DNA of 58,023 bases from Pseudomonas palmensis (GCF_017848315.1 NZ_JAFKEC010000032.1:1-58023), one strand, 5' to 3'. Positions 1-8,846 are shown, counted from the first letter of the stretch. Made by a program: numbers and translations. The notes: a model not told the origin generated them from the sequence alone.

Positions 1-992
1 CCCGAGCCGTACACCCCCTGCCAGCGCTCCAGCACCTCGATGCGCCCACCCAGCGTCTGCTCGGCCAGCTCGATCATCCAGTTGTCCACCTGCTCGGCAT
101 TGAACGGCAACGCATCGCTGCCGTAGGCATGCGAATCGCCGATGATCAGCTCGCCATGGGGCGTCGGGCTGATCAACAGGTGAATGCCGTTTTCCAGCAG
201 GTGCGGGCTGCCGGCCTGTACCTCGGCGCGCAGGGCCTGCGCCTGCGGCAGGTCGGCATACGCCCCGTAATGCAGGCAGCTCAACCCGGTCAGCAGCGAA
301 TGCTGCAGGTCCAGGCCGAAGCATGGCCGGGCGCGCAGCATCTGCAGGCGACATACCTGCGGCTGCAACTGCGCCATCGGCTCGGCGAGCAGCGTCTGGT
401 AGTCGTGCCCGCTGCACACCACGATATGCTCGCCGCTGAAGCGACCGGCGGTGGTGGTCAGAAACCCCGGCTCCACCTCGCGCACCAGCGTGGAAAAGTG
501 GAATTCGACGCCCAGTTGCTCGCGCAGGTAGTTGACCAGCGCAGGGATGGCCTCGCGCGAGTACACCTGCTGATCGTCCAGCCCACGCAGGGCGGCGCGA
601 TGATGGCGGAACTGGCCATCGTACAGCGCATCGAGCGCAGCGCCCTGCAGCAGTTCGACCGGGTAGCCGTGCTCGAGTGCACGCCCATTGCAGAAGGCTT
701 CGAGCAGGTCTTGCTCCAGCGCGGTGCGGGCCAGCAGCAGCGAGCCGTTGCGCTTGAGCGCAAAGCCGGCGTGCTCGGCCCAGTGGGCCCAGATGCCGCG
801 GCTGGCATTGGCCAGTTCGAGCATCTGGCCGGGTGGCTGGCCGCTGACCAGGGCCTGGCCGAAGTTGCGAATGGAGGCGCCCAGCGGGGTGGCGCTGCGT
901 TCGAACACCTTGACCCGCAGGCCGCGCCGGGCTGCGGCGTAGGCGTGGGACAGACCGAGGATGCCGGCGCCGACGATGAGAAAATCTGACAT
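1..992 (-). CDS. FAD-dependent oxidoreductase of the aminophosphonate-associated type (3' end outside window)
   Basis: The protein starts MSDFLIVGAGILGLSHAYAA, an N-terminal Rossmann FAD-binding motif (GAGILG), followed by a conserved SIRNFGQ stretch of the DAO-fold oxidoreductases found beside 2-aminoethylphosphonate (AEP) transporters. About 330 residues are visible; the C-terminus lies beyond the left edge. The start is supported by an AAGGGA ribosome site 6 bases upstream. It lies downstream of the AEP-type ABC transporter genes and is separated from them by a REP pair. By family and context it probably oxidises an amino- or N-alkyl-aminophosphonate after uptake; the exact substrate cannot be read from sequence. 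Confidence 0.8.
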   Translation of the reverse strand, partial: MSDFLIVGAGILGLSHAYAAARRGLRVKVFERSATPLGASIRNFGQALVSGQPPGQMLELANASRGIWAHWAEHAGFALKRNGSLLLARTALEQDLLEAFCNGRALEHGYPVELLQGAALDALYDGQFRHHRAALRGLDDQQVYSREAIPALVNYLREQLGVEFHFSTLVREVEPGFLTTTAGRFSGEHIVVCSGHDYQTLLAEPMAQLQPQVCRLQMLRARPCFGLDLQHSLLTGLSCLHYGAYADLPQAQALRAEVQAGSPHLLENGIHLLISPTPHGELIIGDSHAYGSDALPFNAEQVDNWMIELAEQTLGGRIEVLERWQGVYGS

Positions 993-1021
993 GGGGGTTC
1001 CCTTCAGGATTGTGGTGCGGC

Positions 1022-1090
1022 CATCGCGGGTCAAGCCCGCTCCCACAAGGACGGCGATGATCCCTGTGGGAGCGGGCTTGACCCGCGATG
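1022..1090. repeat. REP pair, GTGGGAGCGGGC type
   Basis: Two inverted copies of a 26-bp REP unit (core GTGGGAGCGGGCTTGACC) flank a short spacer, so the whole element can fold back on itself. It sits between the FAD oxidoreductase and the binding-protein gene, both on the minus strand. Confidence 0.9.
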
Positions 1091-1104
1091 AATGCGAAGC
1101 GGAT

Positions 1105-2130
1105 TTACTGCTGCGCCACCTTCTCCGACTTGCCGTCATAGCGCTTGCGCCACTCGGCCAGAATGCTGTCGCGGTTCTTCGATGCCCAGCCGAAGTCGTT
1201 CTTGATCAGACGCTGCTCGTAATCGGCCGGCAACTCGGTCTGCGGCTTGGCAATGCCCGGCTGCGCCAGCACCGCGAAGTTCTCCTTGTACAGCTCCATC
1301 GCCGCCGGGCTCGCCGAGAAGTCGGCCAGGCGCTTGGCCGCGGCTTCATGCTGACTGCCCTTGATCAGCGCAGTGGCCTCGATCTCCCAGCCCAGGCCTT
1401 CCTTGGGCAGCACGATATCCAGCGGCGCGCCCTGGCGCTTGAGCTGCACCGCCGGGTACTCGAACGAGATGCCGATCGGGAACTCTCCCGCCGCCGCCAG
1501 CTTGCACGGCTTGGAACCGGAGTGAACGTACTGGCCGATGTTCTGGTGCAGCTCGTCCATGTACTGCCAGCCCTGCTTCTCGCCGAAGGTCTGCAGCCAT
1601 GCGCTCACATCCAGAAAACCGGTGCCGGACGAGGCCGGGTTGGGCATCACGATCTTGCCCTTGTACTCGGGCTTGGTCAGGTCCTGCCAGCTCACCGGCT
1701 TGCTCAGCCCCTGCTTCTCGGCCTCGATGGTGTTGAAGCAGATGGTCGCCGCCCACACGTCCATGCCCACCCACGCCGGCGGGTTGGCCGCATCGCGGTA
1801 GTTGGCGCCGATCTTGTCCAGGTCCTTGGGGGCATAGGTCTGCAGCATGCCCTGCTGGTCGAGGATCGCCAGGCTCGACGCCGCCAGGCCCCACACCGCG
1901 TCGGCCTGCGGGCGATCCTTCTCGGCCAGCAGCTTGGCGGTGATGATGCCGGTGGAGTCACGCACCCACTTGATCTCGATATCCGGGTTGGCCTTTTCGA
2001 AGGCCTGCTTGTAGGTCTTGAGCTGTTCGGCCTCCAGCGCGGTGTACACGGTGAGCTGGGTGTCGGCGGCCTGGGCCTGCACGGTCACGGCAGCGAGCAC
2101 GGCAGCGGCAAGAGCAAGTGGCTTGAACAT
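1105..2130 (-). CDS. phnS: Periplasmic binding protein of a 2-aminoethylphosphonate ABC transporter
   Basis: This 341-residue protein has an N-terminal signal peptide (MFKPLALAAAVLAAVTVQAQA) and then the TQLTVYTALEAEQL start typical of extracellular solute-binding proteins of the Fe3+/AEP group. The GIITAKLLAEKDRPQADAVWG segment is the usual first-lobe pattern. It should capture AEP or a close analogue in the periplasm and hand it to the permease encoded just upstream. The ATG at 2130 was chosen because an AGGA site precedes it and the signal peptide begins there; longer frames upstream add non-signal sequence. An iron or polyamine ligand is possible by fold, but the neighbouring LysR, ATPase and oxidoreductase all favour AEP. 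Confidence 0.8.
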   Translation of the reverse strand: MFKPLALAAAVLAAVTVQAQAADTQLTVYTALEAEQLKTYKQAFEKANPDIEIKWVRDSTGIITAKLLAEKDRPQADAVWGLAASSLAILDQQGMLQTYAPKDLDKIGANYRDAANPPAWVGMDVWAATICFNTIEAEKQGLSKPVSWQDLTKPEYKGKIVMPNPASSGTGFLDVSAWLQTFGEKQGWQYMDELHQNIGQYVHSGSKPCKLAAAGEFPIGISFEYPAVQLKRQGAPLDIVLPKEGLGWEIEATALIKGSQHEAAAKRLADFSASPAAMELYKENFAVLAQPGIAKPQTELPADYEQRLIKNDFGWASKNRDSILAEWRKRYDGKSEKVAQQ

Positions 2131-2169
2131 GGTGCGGTTCCTTTGAGCAGTACAGGGTTGGAAGAGCAA

Positions 2170-3876
2170 TCAGTGGCCCGGCGCGCGTTGGCGCCAGGCC
2201 TGGGAGCGTTTGAGCAGGCCACGCGAGGCCCACGCCAGCAGCAGTGACACGCCGGCGCTGGTCAGCAGGATCAGGGTGGACATGGCGGCGGCACCGCCGA
2301 CGTTGCCGGCATCGTCCATGTTCAGTACCGCTACCGCGGCCAGGATGGTGTCGGGGCTGTAGAGGAAGATGGCCGCCGACACGGTGGTCATCGCCGAGAC
2401 GAACAGGTAGCGGATGATGTCCAGCAGCGCTGGCAGGCAGATCGGCACGGTGACCCGCGCAAAGTGGCGGTACAGCGGGGCCTTGAGCGACAGCGCGGCG
2501 GCCTCGAACTCGCTGTCGAGCTGGCGCAGTACAGTGGTGGCGGTCATCTGCGCGGTGGTCAGATAGTGCGCGATGGTGCACACCACCAGCAGCGTCATGC
2601 TGCCGTAGAACACATGCAGCGGGTTGCCCGGCAGGTTGAAGAAGAATACGTAGCCCAGCCCCAGCACCAACCCCGGCACGGCCATCGGCACGAAGCTGAG
2701 CAGGCGCAGCAGCAGGTTGAGACGGCCTCTGGTCTTCTCCATCAGGTAGGCGCCGCTGAAGATCACCGCGCTGCCGATCAGGGCGGTGCCCAGCGCCATG
2801 GTGATGCTGTTGCGGTAGGCCAGCCAGCCGCCGCCGGCGGTGTCGTCGAACTGGTAGTGCTTGAGCGACAGCGACAGGTTGTAGGGCCAGAACTTGACCA
2901 GCGAGGAGTACACCGCCATGCCCACCACCAGCAGCAGAATGGCGCACACCAGCAGCACGATGGCCAGGAAGCACGCATCTCGCCGGCGGCTGGGGGCCGG
3001 CTCGAACACCTGGGCGCGACCGCTCATGGCATCGCCCTGGCGCCGGCGCAGCCAGGCATCCACCGCAAAGCTGAGCAGCGCCGGCACCAGCAGCACCATG
3101 CCGATCAGTGCACCACGGCCGAACTGCTGCTGGCCCACCACCGCCTTGTAGGCTTCCAGCGCCAGCACCTGGTAGTCGCCACCCACCACCACCGGCACGC
3201 CGAAGTCGGTGATGGTGAGGGTGAACACCAGGCAGAACGCGGCGAACACGGCCTGGCGCGTGGCCGGCCAGGTGATGCTGGTGAACGCGCGGCGTGGCCC
3301 GGCGCCCATGCTGGAGGCCGCATCGAACAACCGTGCATCGGCCAGCGACAGTGCCGAGAGCAGGATCATCAGCGCATGCGGGAAGGTGTAGATGGCCTCG
3401 CCCAGCACGATGCCCCAGAAGCCATAGATATTGTCGCTGAGCAGCCCGCGCAGCAGGCCCTGGTTACCGAACAGGTAGACCAGCGCGATGGCCGGCAGCA
3501 TCGAAGGCGCCAGCAGCGGCAGCAGCGAGATCCCGCGCCATATGCGCTTGCCCGGAATCAGCGTGCGTTGCAGCGCATAGGCGAACAGGTAGGCGGTGGG
3601 CACCACGATGGCCGCCACGCTCAGCGCGACGGTGAGGCTGTTGCCCAGCAGCCAGTGGAAATTGGCGCTGGCGAACAGTTCGCGGGCCGCGACCAGCCCG
3701 CCGCCCTGCCCGGCATCGCTGCTGAAGCCGCGCCAGAAGATCGCCAGCAACGGCAGCAGCACCGCGACGGTCAGCAGCACCAGCAACAGCCATTTGCCGC
3801 CGGTCACGAACAGGCGATCACCCAGCGCGACGCCGCCGGTGGTCTTGGCCTTCGCAGGTGCGATCGGCAGGCTCAT
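2170..3876 (-). CDS. phnU: AEP-type ABC transporter permease with two fused permease domains
   Basis: About 568 residues with roughly twelve hydrophobic segments arranged as two binding-protein-dependent permease halves, one within residues 60-270 and one within 290-560. Each half has an EAA-like loop (EAIYTFPHALMILLSALSLADARLFDAASSMGAGP in outline for the first, LDSEFEAAALSLKAP for the second). This double-permease layout is standard for the AEP and Fe3+ importer families. Starts at 3876 or 3888 are both possible; 3876 has a weak GGGCG ribosome site. The 5' end overlaps the ATPase gene by about 59 bases in another frame, so the two are probably translationally coupled. Confidence 0.8.
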   Translation of the reverse strand: MSLPIAPAKAKTTGGVALGDRLFVTGGKWLLLVLLTVAVLLPLLAIFWRGFSSDAGQGGGLVAARELFASANFHWLLGNSLTVALSVAAIVVPTAYLFAYALQRTLIPGKRIWRGISLLPLLAPSMLPAIALVYLFGNQGLLRGLLSDNIYGFWGIVLGEAIYTFPHALMILLSALSLADARLFDAASSMGAGPRRAFTSITWPATRQAVFAAFCLVFTLTITDFGVPVVVGGDYQVLALEAYKAVVGQQQFGRGALIGMVLLVPALLSFAVDAWLRRRQGDAMSGRAQVFEPAPSRRRDACFLAIVLLVCAILLLVVGMAVYSSLVKFWPYNLSLSLKHYQFDDTAGGGWLAYRNSITMALGTALIGSAVIFSGAYLMEKTRGRLNLLLRLLSFVPMAVPGLVLGLGYVFFFNLPGNPLHVFYGSMTLLVVCTIAHYLTTAQMTATTVLRQLDSEFEAAALSLKAPLYRHFARVTVPICLPALLDIIRYLFVSAMTTVSAAIFLYSPDTILAAVAVLNMDDAGNVGGAAAMSTLILLTSAGVSLLLAWASRGLLKRSQAWRQRAPGH

Positions 3877-4954
3877 CGGCGCGCCCATGCCAGGCAAACA
3901 CCTGCAGGCTGCGCGGCGGCAAGGCCACCCAGATATCCTGCGAGCCCAGGCGCGGCATCGACTCGGGCGGCACCTCGGCGGTGAGTGCGTGGCCGGGCAG
4001 TTGGTTGAACTCGAAACTCATGCGGCAGCGATTGCCAAGGAAGGTGATTTCCCGCACTCGGGCCGGGAACAGGTTTTCTTCATGCACCGGCGGGTTGACG
4101 CTGATCGCCTCGGGGCGGCAGAACAACCGGCCACTGTTGGCCGCGCCCGCACCGGGGGCCAGGCGCAGGTTCATGTCACCTACCTGGGCATGGCTGTCGC
4201 TACGCTGCTGGAATGGCAGCCAGTTGCCCTGGCCGACGAACTCGGCCACGAACGGCGTGGCCGGCTTGTCGTAGATGGCCTGCGGGGTGTCGTACTGCTC
4301 GACCTGGCCGTTGTTCATCACCGCGATGCGGTCGGCCATGAGCATGGCCTCGTCCTGGTTGTGGGTGACCATCAGGGTGGTGATGCCAAGTTGGCGTTGC
4401 AACTGACGCAGCTCGCTGCACAGGTGGTCGCGCACGCGGGCATCGAGGGCCGACATGGGTTCGTCGAGCAGCAGCAAGGAGGGTGCCGGGGCGAGTGCGC
4501 GGGCCAGGGCCACACGTTGTTGCTGGCCGCCGGAGAGCTGGCCGGGGTACTTCTTCTCGCTGCCGCGCAGGCCGACCAGGTCGAGCATGTCGGCCACGCG
4601 CTGACGGGATTCGTCGCGGCTGCTGGCGGTCAGGCCGTAGGCGATGTTGGCTTCGACGGTGAGGTTGGGGAACAGCGCGTAGGACTGGAACAGAATGCCG
4701 TAGTCGCGGGCCTGGGGCGGCAGCTCGGAAATGTCGCGGTCACCGATGTAGAGGGTGCCACGGTCCTGGCGTTCGAGCCCGGCGATGCAGCGCAGCAGGG
4801 TGGTCTTGCCGCAGCCGGAAGGGCCGAGCAGGCACACCAGTTCGCCGGCGGCGATGTCCAGGGACACGTCGTGCAGCGCGGTGAAGGCGCCGAAGCGTTT
4901 GTGGATGCCGCGCACTTTCATCTGTGCGCCGGGGGTTGCGAGTGCGTTGTTCAT
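3818..4954 (-). CDS. phnT: AEP-type ABC transporter ATPase
   Basis: This 378-residue cytoplasmic ATPase drives the importer encoded downstream. It carries Walker A (GPSGCGKT, residues 44-51), the ABC signature LSGGQQQRVALARAL, Walker B LLLLDEP and the switch histidine in MVTHNQDEA. The C-terminal third is a TOBE-like substrate-regulatory region. A GAGGTC ribosome site stands 6 bases before the ATG at 4954. The last ~20 residues (ADEPADRTCEGQDHRRRRAG) are polar and basic, and are encoded inside the overlap with the permease gene. They look like an added tail rather than part of the fold. AEP specificity is inferred from the operon. Confidence 0.85.
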   Translation of the reverse strand: MNNALATPGAQMKVRGIHKRFGAFTALHDVSLDIAAGELVCLLGPSGCGKTTLLRCIAGLERQDRGTLYIGDRDISELPPQARDYGILFQSYALFPNLTVEANIAYGLTASSRDESRQRVADMLDLVGLRGSEKKYPGQLSGGQQQRVALARALAPAPSLLLLDEPMSALDARVRDHLCSELRQLQRQLGITTLMVTHNQDEAMLMADRIAVMNNGQVEQYDTPQAIYDKPATPFVAEFVGQGNWLPFQQRSDSHAQVGDMNLRLAPGAGAANSGRLFCRPEAISVNPPVHEENLFPARVREITFLGNRCRMSFEFNQLPGHALTAEVPPESMPRLGSQDIWVALPPRSLQVFAWHGRADEPADRTCEGQDHRRRRAG

Positions 4955-5054
4955 GCCGGGACCTCACTGAACGAGTGAGGGCCATGCTAGGCGGGCAATG
5001 CGAAGGTTCTGTGGCGGTGGGGCAAAAGCGGGTGATAGTGGTATAGGCAGATTT

Positions 5055-5141
5055 TGTAGGAGCCGGCCTTGCCGGCGAAGGGGGCACTGCGCAATCCCGC
5101 AGGCCGCAGCGCGACATTCGCCAGCAAGGCTGGCTCCTACA
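5055..5141. repeat. REP pair, GTAGGAGCCGGC type, overlapping the LysR stop codon
   Basis: A TGTAGGAGCCGGCCTTGCC unit and an inverted partner lie about 40 bases apart. The right-hand copy supplies the TAG stop and the last codon of the LysR gene. Confidence 0.9.
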
Positions 5142-6006
5142 GGGTCAGCGCCGAGACTTCCTGGGCCAGGCCGAGAAAGGCAGCAGGCAACCGCGCCTGG
5201 CGCCGTTCCTTGAGGCAGTACAGGTACTCATGCATCACCGGCGCCCCCTCCAGCGCCAGCACCTTCAGCTCCGGGTTATGCGGCACCTCGTGGCGGGCGA
5301 TGATGCTGATGCCGATGTTGCGCAGCACCGCCTCGCGGATCGATTCGCGGCTGCCGATCTCCAGCAGCGAGCCCACCTTAACCCCCGCCTCATCGAGCAT
5401 CTGCTCGGTGAGCCGGCGCGTGGTCGAGCCCTGTTCGCGCATCAGCAGGCAATGCCCGCCCAGCGCACTCAGCGGCACCGCCTCACGCGAGGCCAGGGGA
5501 TGGTTGCGGTGCACTGCCACCACCAGCGGGTCGACGCCCAGCACCCGCCGCACCAGCCGCGCATCCTCCACCAGCTGTGACGAGGCGGCCATGTCCACGC
5601 GGTAATCCTCCAGCCACTCCAGCACCTGCTGCGAGTTGCCGATCTCCACCGACAGCTCCACCTGCGGCAGGCGCTCGCGGAAGATCTTCACCAGGTCGAG
5701 AATGTAGTACGGCGCGGTGGCCGCAATGCGCAGGCCGCCCTGCCCCTGGCCGCTGTTGCGCAGGAAGAACTCGATATCCGACTCCTGCTGCATCAGCGCC
5801 TTGACCATCGGCATCAGCCGCGTGCCGTCGTCGCTCAGGGTCAGGCGGCGACCGCCACGAAAGAACAGCTCGACCCCGTACTGGGCCTCCAGGTTGCGGA
5901 TCTGCGTGGTCACCGTCGGCTGGCTGAGCCCGAGTTTCTTCGCCGCCAGGGTAATGCTGCCCAGGCGGGCCACCATGTAGAACGCCTTCAACTCGGAACT
6001 CAACAT
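5137..6006 (-). CDS. LysR-type regulator of the AEP cluster
   Basis: This 289-residue protein begins MLSSELKAFYMVARLGSITL and has the LysR winged helix-turn-helix in residues 3-60 (AAKKLGLSQPTVTTQIRNLE), followed by a periplasmic-binding-like effector domain. It resembles the LysR proteins that accompany AEP uptake genes and probably activates the downstream transporter set in response to an aminophosphonate. The start at 6006 has a GAGGCGG site directly before it. The gene begins only 8 bases after the cadA stop codon, so transcription from cadA could read into it. Its stop codon lies inside a REP element. Confidence 0.85.
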   Translation of the reverse strand: MLSSELKAFYMVARLGSITLAAKKLGLSQPTVTTQIRNLEAQYGVELFFRGGRRLTLSDDGTRLMPMVKALMQQESDIEFFLRNSGQGQGGLRIAATAPYYILDLVKIFRERLPQVELSVEIGNSQQVLEWLEDYRVDMAASSQLVEDARLVRRVLGVDPLVVAVHRNHPLASREAVPLSALGGHCLLMREQGSTTRRLTEQMLDEAGVKVGSLLEIGSRESIREAVLRNIGISIIARHEVPHNPELKVLALEGAPVMHEYLYCLKERRQARLPAAFLGLAQEVSALTL

Positions 6007-6014
6007 ACCGCCTC

Positions 6015-8315
6015 TTACTTTCTGAGCAGGCGCAAGCCGTTGAATACCACCAGCAAGCTCACGCCCATGTCGGCGAACACCGCCATCCACAAGGTCGCCA
6101 TGCCGGTGAAGGTGATCGCCAGGAAGATCGCCTTGATGCCCAGGGCCAGAACGATGTTCTGCACCAGGATCGCCGCGCTTTGCCGCGAGAGCCTGACGAA
6201 CGCCGGGATTTTGCGCAAGTCGTCATCCATCAGTGCCACGTCTGCGGTTTCGATGGCGGTGTCGGTACCGGCCGCCGCCATGGCAAACCCGATCTCGGCG
6301 CGCGCCAGCGCCGGGGCATCGTTGATGCCGTCGCCGACCATGCCGACCCGATGGCCCTGGGCGTACAGGTCTTCGATGGCCTTGAGCTTGTCGGCCGGCA
6401 GCAGGTTGCCGCGAGCCTCATCGATGCCCACCTGCGCGGCGATGGCCTCGGCGGTGTGCGGATTGTCGCCGGTGAGCATGACGGTCTTGATACCCAGTGC
6501 ATGCAACTGCGCAATCGCCTCGCGGCTGCTTTCCTTGACCGTATCGGCCACGGCGAACAGCGCCAGCGGGCCGGAGGCGTCGAGCAGCAGCACCACTGTC
6601 TTGCCCTGGCGCTCCAGCTCATCGAGCTGGGCTTCCAGTTCGGGCGAGCACAGGCCCAGTTCCTCGACCAGGCGATGGTTGCCCAGGTGGTACAGCACGC
6701 CGTCGATCCTGCCGCCCACGCCACGGCCCATCAGGGCCTGGAACTCGCTGACCTCGGCCAGCGGCTGATCGCCGTACTGCTGTGCGATGGCCATCGACAC
6801 CGGGTGATCGGAACGAGCGCCCAGGCTCGCGGCGATGTGCTGGGCGCGGCCTTCGAAGCGCGCATCGAGCACGTGGTAGTCGGTTTGCACCGGTTTGCCG
6901 TGGGTGATGGTGCCGGTCTTGTCCAGCGCCAGGAAGCTGAGCTTGCGCCCGCCCTCCAGGTACACGCCGCCCTTGATCAGGATGCCCTTGCGCGCTGCGG
7001 CGGCCAGGCCGCTGACGATGGTCACCGGGGTCGAGATCACCAGCGCGCACGGGCACGCCACCACCAGCAGCACCAGCGCACGGTAGATCCAGTCGAACCA
7101 CAGGCCGCCGAAGAACAGCGGTGCCACCACGGCCACCGCCAGTGCCAGCACGAACACCACCGGGGTGTAGATGCGCGAGAACTGGTCGACGAAGCGCTGG
7201 GTCGGGGCGCGGGCGCCCTGGGCTTGCTCCACGGCCTTGATGATGCGGGCCAGGGTCGACTGGCCGGCGGCGGCGGTCACGCGGTACTCCAGCGCACCGG
7301 ACTGGTTGATGGTGCCGGCGAACACCTTGTCGCCGGGGCCCTTCTCCACCGGCAGGCTTTCGCCGGTGATCGGCGCCTGGTCGATGCTGGACTGGCCTTG
7401 CAGCACTTCGCCGTCCAGGCCGATACGTTCGCCTGGGCGCACGCGCACGGTGGCGCCAAGGGCCACCTGGCGCACGTCGACCTCCTGCCATTGGCCGTTG
7501 GCCTGGCGCACGGTGGCCAGGTCCGGGGCCAGTTGCATCAGGCCGCCGATGGCGTTGCGTGCACGGTCCAGCGAGCGCGCCTCGATCAGTTCGGCCAGGG
7601 TGAACAGCACCATCACCATGGCCGCTTCCGGCCACTGGCCGATCAGCACGGCGCCGGTCACGGCGATGCTCATCAGTGCGTTGATGTTCAGGTTGCGGTT
7701 CTTCAGGGCAATCCAGCCCTTCTTGTAGGTGCCCAGGCCGCAGCCGAGGATGGCCGCCAGCGCCAGCAGGGCCACGGCCCATTCCGGGGCGGCATTGGTG
7801 AAGTGGACGATCTCGGCGGCGAGTGCGGCGACACCGGACAGCGCCAGCGGCCACCAGGCTTTCTTCGGCGCAGCCACTGCGTCGCTGCCGGCCTCGCCCG
7901 CATCGTCGAGCGGTTCGGCGTGCATGCCCAGCGAGGTGATCGCCTGCTCGATGCCGCGGGTGTCGGGGTGGGTATGCGTGACGCCGAGGATACGGTTGAT
8001 CAGGTTGAATTCCAGCTGCTCGACGCCGTCGAGCTTGCCCAGCTTGTTCTGGATCAGGGTCTGCTCGGTCGGGCAGTCCATGGCCTCGATCCGGAAGCGG
8101 CTCAGCCGCGCATCGCTGCTGGTGGTTTCACGCAGCTGCACCAGGGCCGGTGCGGCGGCGCCGGAGCAGCAGCTGCCGTGGGCAGGCGCGGCAGGCGCGG
8201 GGCTGGCGTGGTCGTGGTCCGCGTGGTCGTGGGCATGATCGTGGCTATGTTCATGCTTGTGATCGTGCGCGTGGCCGACGTGGTCGGGGCTGACAGGCTG
8301 GTTCATGTGGTTCAT
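6015..8315 (-). CDS. cadA: Cadmium/zinc-exporting P-type ATPase CadA
   Basis: This 766-residue inner-membrane pump exports Cd2+, Zn2+ and probably Pb2+. It opens with a His-rich tract (residues ~10-35, repeated HDH) and a CCSG pair, then one heavy-metal-associated domain whose motif is MDCPTE (Cys81). The membrane metal site is Cys421-Pro-Cys423, and the phosphorylated aspartate is Asp465 in DKTGT. The HP motif is SDHPVS, and MVGDGINDAPAL is the hinge. The start at 8315 was chosen for the AGGA site 9 bases upstream; a TTG at 8336 is in frame but lies close to the promoter. It is divergent from cadR and controlled by the operator between them. Confidence 0.95.
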   Translation of the reverse strand: MNHMNQPVSPDHVGHAHDHKHEHSHDHAHDHADHDHASPAPAAPAHGSCCSGAAAPALVQLRETTSSDARLSRFRIEAMDCPTEQTLIQNKLGKLDGVEQLEFNLINRILGVTHTHPDTRGIEQAITSLGMHAEPLDDAGEAGSDAVAAPKKAWWPLALSGVAALAAEIVHFTNAAPEWAVALLALAAILGCGLGTYKKGWIALKNRNLNINALMSIAVTGAVLIGQWPEAAMVMVLFTLAELIEARSLDRARNAIGGLMQLAPDLATVRQANGQWQEVDVRQVALGATVRVRPGERIGLDGEVLQGQSSIDQAPITGESLPVEKGPGDKVFAGTINQSGALEYRVTAAAGQSTLARIIKAVEQAQGARAPTQRFVDQFSRIYTPVVFVLALAVAVVAPLFFGGLWFDWIYRALVLLVVACPCALVISTPVTIVSGLAAAARKGILIKGGVYLEGGRKLSFLALDKTGTITHGKPVQTDYHVLDARFEGRAQHIAASLGARSDHPVSMAIAQQYGDQPLAEVSEFQALMGRGVGGRIDGVLYHLGNHRLVEELGLCSPELEAQLDELERQGKTVVLLLDASGPLALFAVADTVKESSREAIAQLHALGIKTVMLTGDNPHTAEAIAAQVGIDEARGNLLPADKLKAIEDLYAQGHRVGMVGDGINDAPALARAEIGFAMAAAGTDTAIETADVALMDDDLRKIPAFVRLSRQSAAILVQNIVLALGIKAIFLAITFTGMATLWMAVFADMGVSLLVVFNGLRLLRK

Positions 8316-8342
8316 CCCTAAAGGTCCTGTTGCCAAGTGAAC

Positions 8343-8366
8343 ACCCTGTAGCCACTATAGGGTCAA
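8343..8366 (-). promoter_or_regulatory. CadR operator and cadA promoter
   Basis: The inverted repeat ACCCTGTAG-CCA-CTATAGGGT (8343-8363) matches 8 of 9 pairs and is a MerR-family site. On the minus strand a TTGACC -35 box (8361-8366) overlaps its edge, and a TTCACT-like -10 follows after an overlong spacer of about 19 bases. That geometry is typical of promoters that MerR proteins activate by untwisting DNA. Confidence 0.85.
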
Positions 8367-8390
8367 GCAACCAACCGAGGTATTTTGCAG

Positions 8391-8834
8391 ATGAAGATCG
8401 GAGAGCTGGCCAGGGCCACCGACTGCCCGGTGGAAACCATTCGCTACTACGAGCGTGAAAGCCTCTTGCCAGAGCCTGCGCGCAGCGAGGGCAACTACCG
8501 GCTGTATACCCAGGCGCACGTGGAGCGGCTGACCTTCATCCGCAACTGCCGCACGTTGGACATGACCCTGGAAGAGATCCGCAGCCTGCTGCGCCTGCGC
8601 GACAGCCCGGAGGACCAGTGCGAAAGCGTGAATGCGCTGATCGACGAGCATATCCAGCACGTGAAGGCGCGCATCGACGGGTTGGTGGCATTGCAGGGGC
8701 AGTTGCTGGAGTTGCGCCAGCATTGCCGGGCGCAGGAAACGCAGTGCTCGATCCTGCAGCATCTGGAGGTGAACGGTGCGGTGACAGCTCCGGAGGCGGA
8801 GCATTCGCATGTGGGGCGCAGCCATGGGCACTGA
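8391..8834 (+). CDS. cadR: MerR-family cadmium-responsive regulator CadR
   Basis: This 147-residue protein begins MKIGELARATDCPVETIRYY, the MerR helix-turn-helix. A long dimerisation helix follows. The metal-site cysteines are Cys77, Cys112 and Cys119, as in P. putida CadR, and the tail EHSHVGRSHGH is His-rich, matching the second metal site described for that protein. The ATG at 8391 follows a GAGG ribosome site; an in-frame TTG two codons earlier is less likely. CadR represses and, with Cd2+, activates cadA transcription from the shared operator. Homology alone cannot separate Cd2+ from Pb2+ or Zn2+ preference. Confidence 0.95.
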   Translation: MKIGELARATDCPVETIRYYERESLLPEPARSEGNYRLYTQAHVERLTFIRNCRTLDMTLEEIRSLLRLRDSPEDQCESVNALIDEHIQHVKARIDGLVALQGQLLELRQHCRAQETQCSILQHLEVNGAVTAPEAEHSHVGRSHGH

Positions 8835-8846
8835 CTGAGGGCCCTT

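Noticed and set aside
2464..3984. 506-codon open frame antisense to the AEP permease
   Set aside because: The translation is Gln/His/Arg-rich, typical of a shadow of a membrane protein gene.
6180..8321. 713-codon open frame antisense to cadA
   Set aside because: It mirrors a well-supported gene; long antisense frames are common in GC-rich DNA with strong codon bias, and its translation is rich in Gln, His, Arg and Gly with no recognisable domain.
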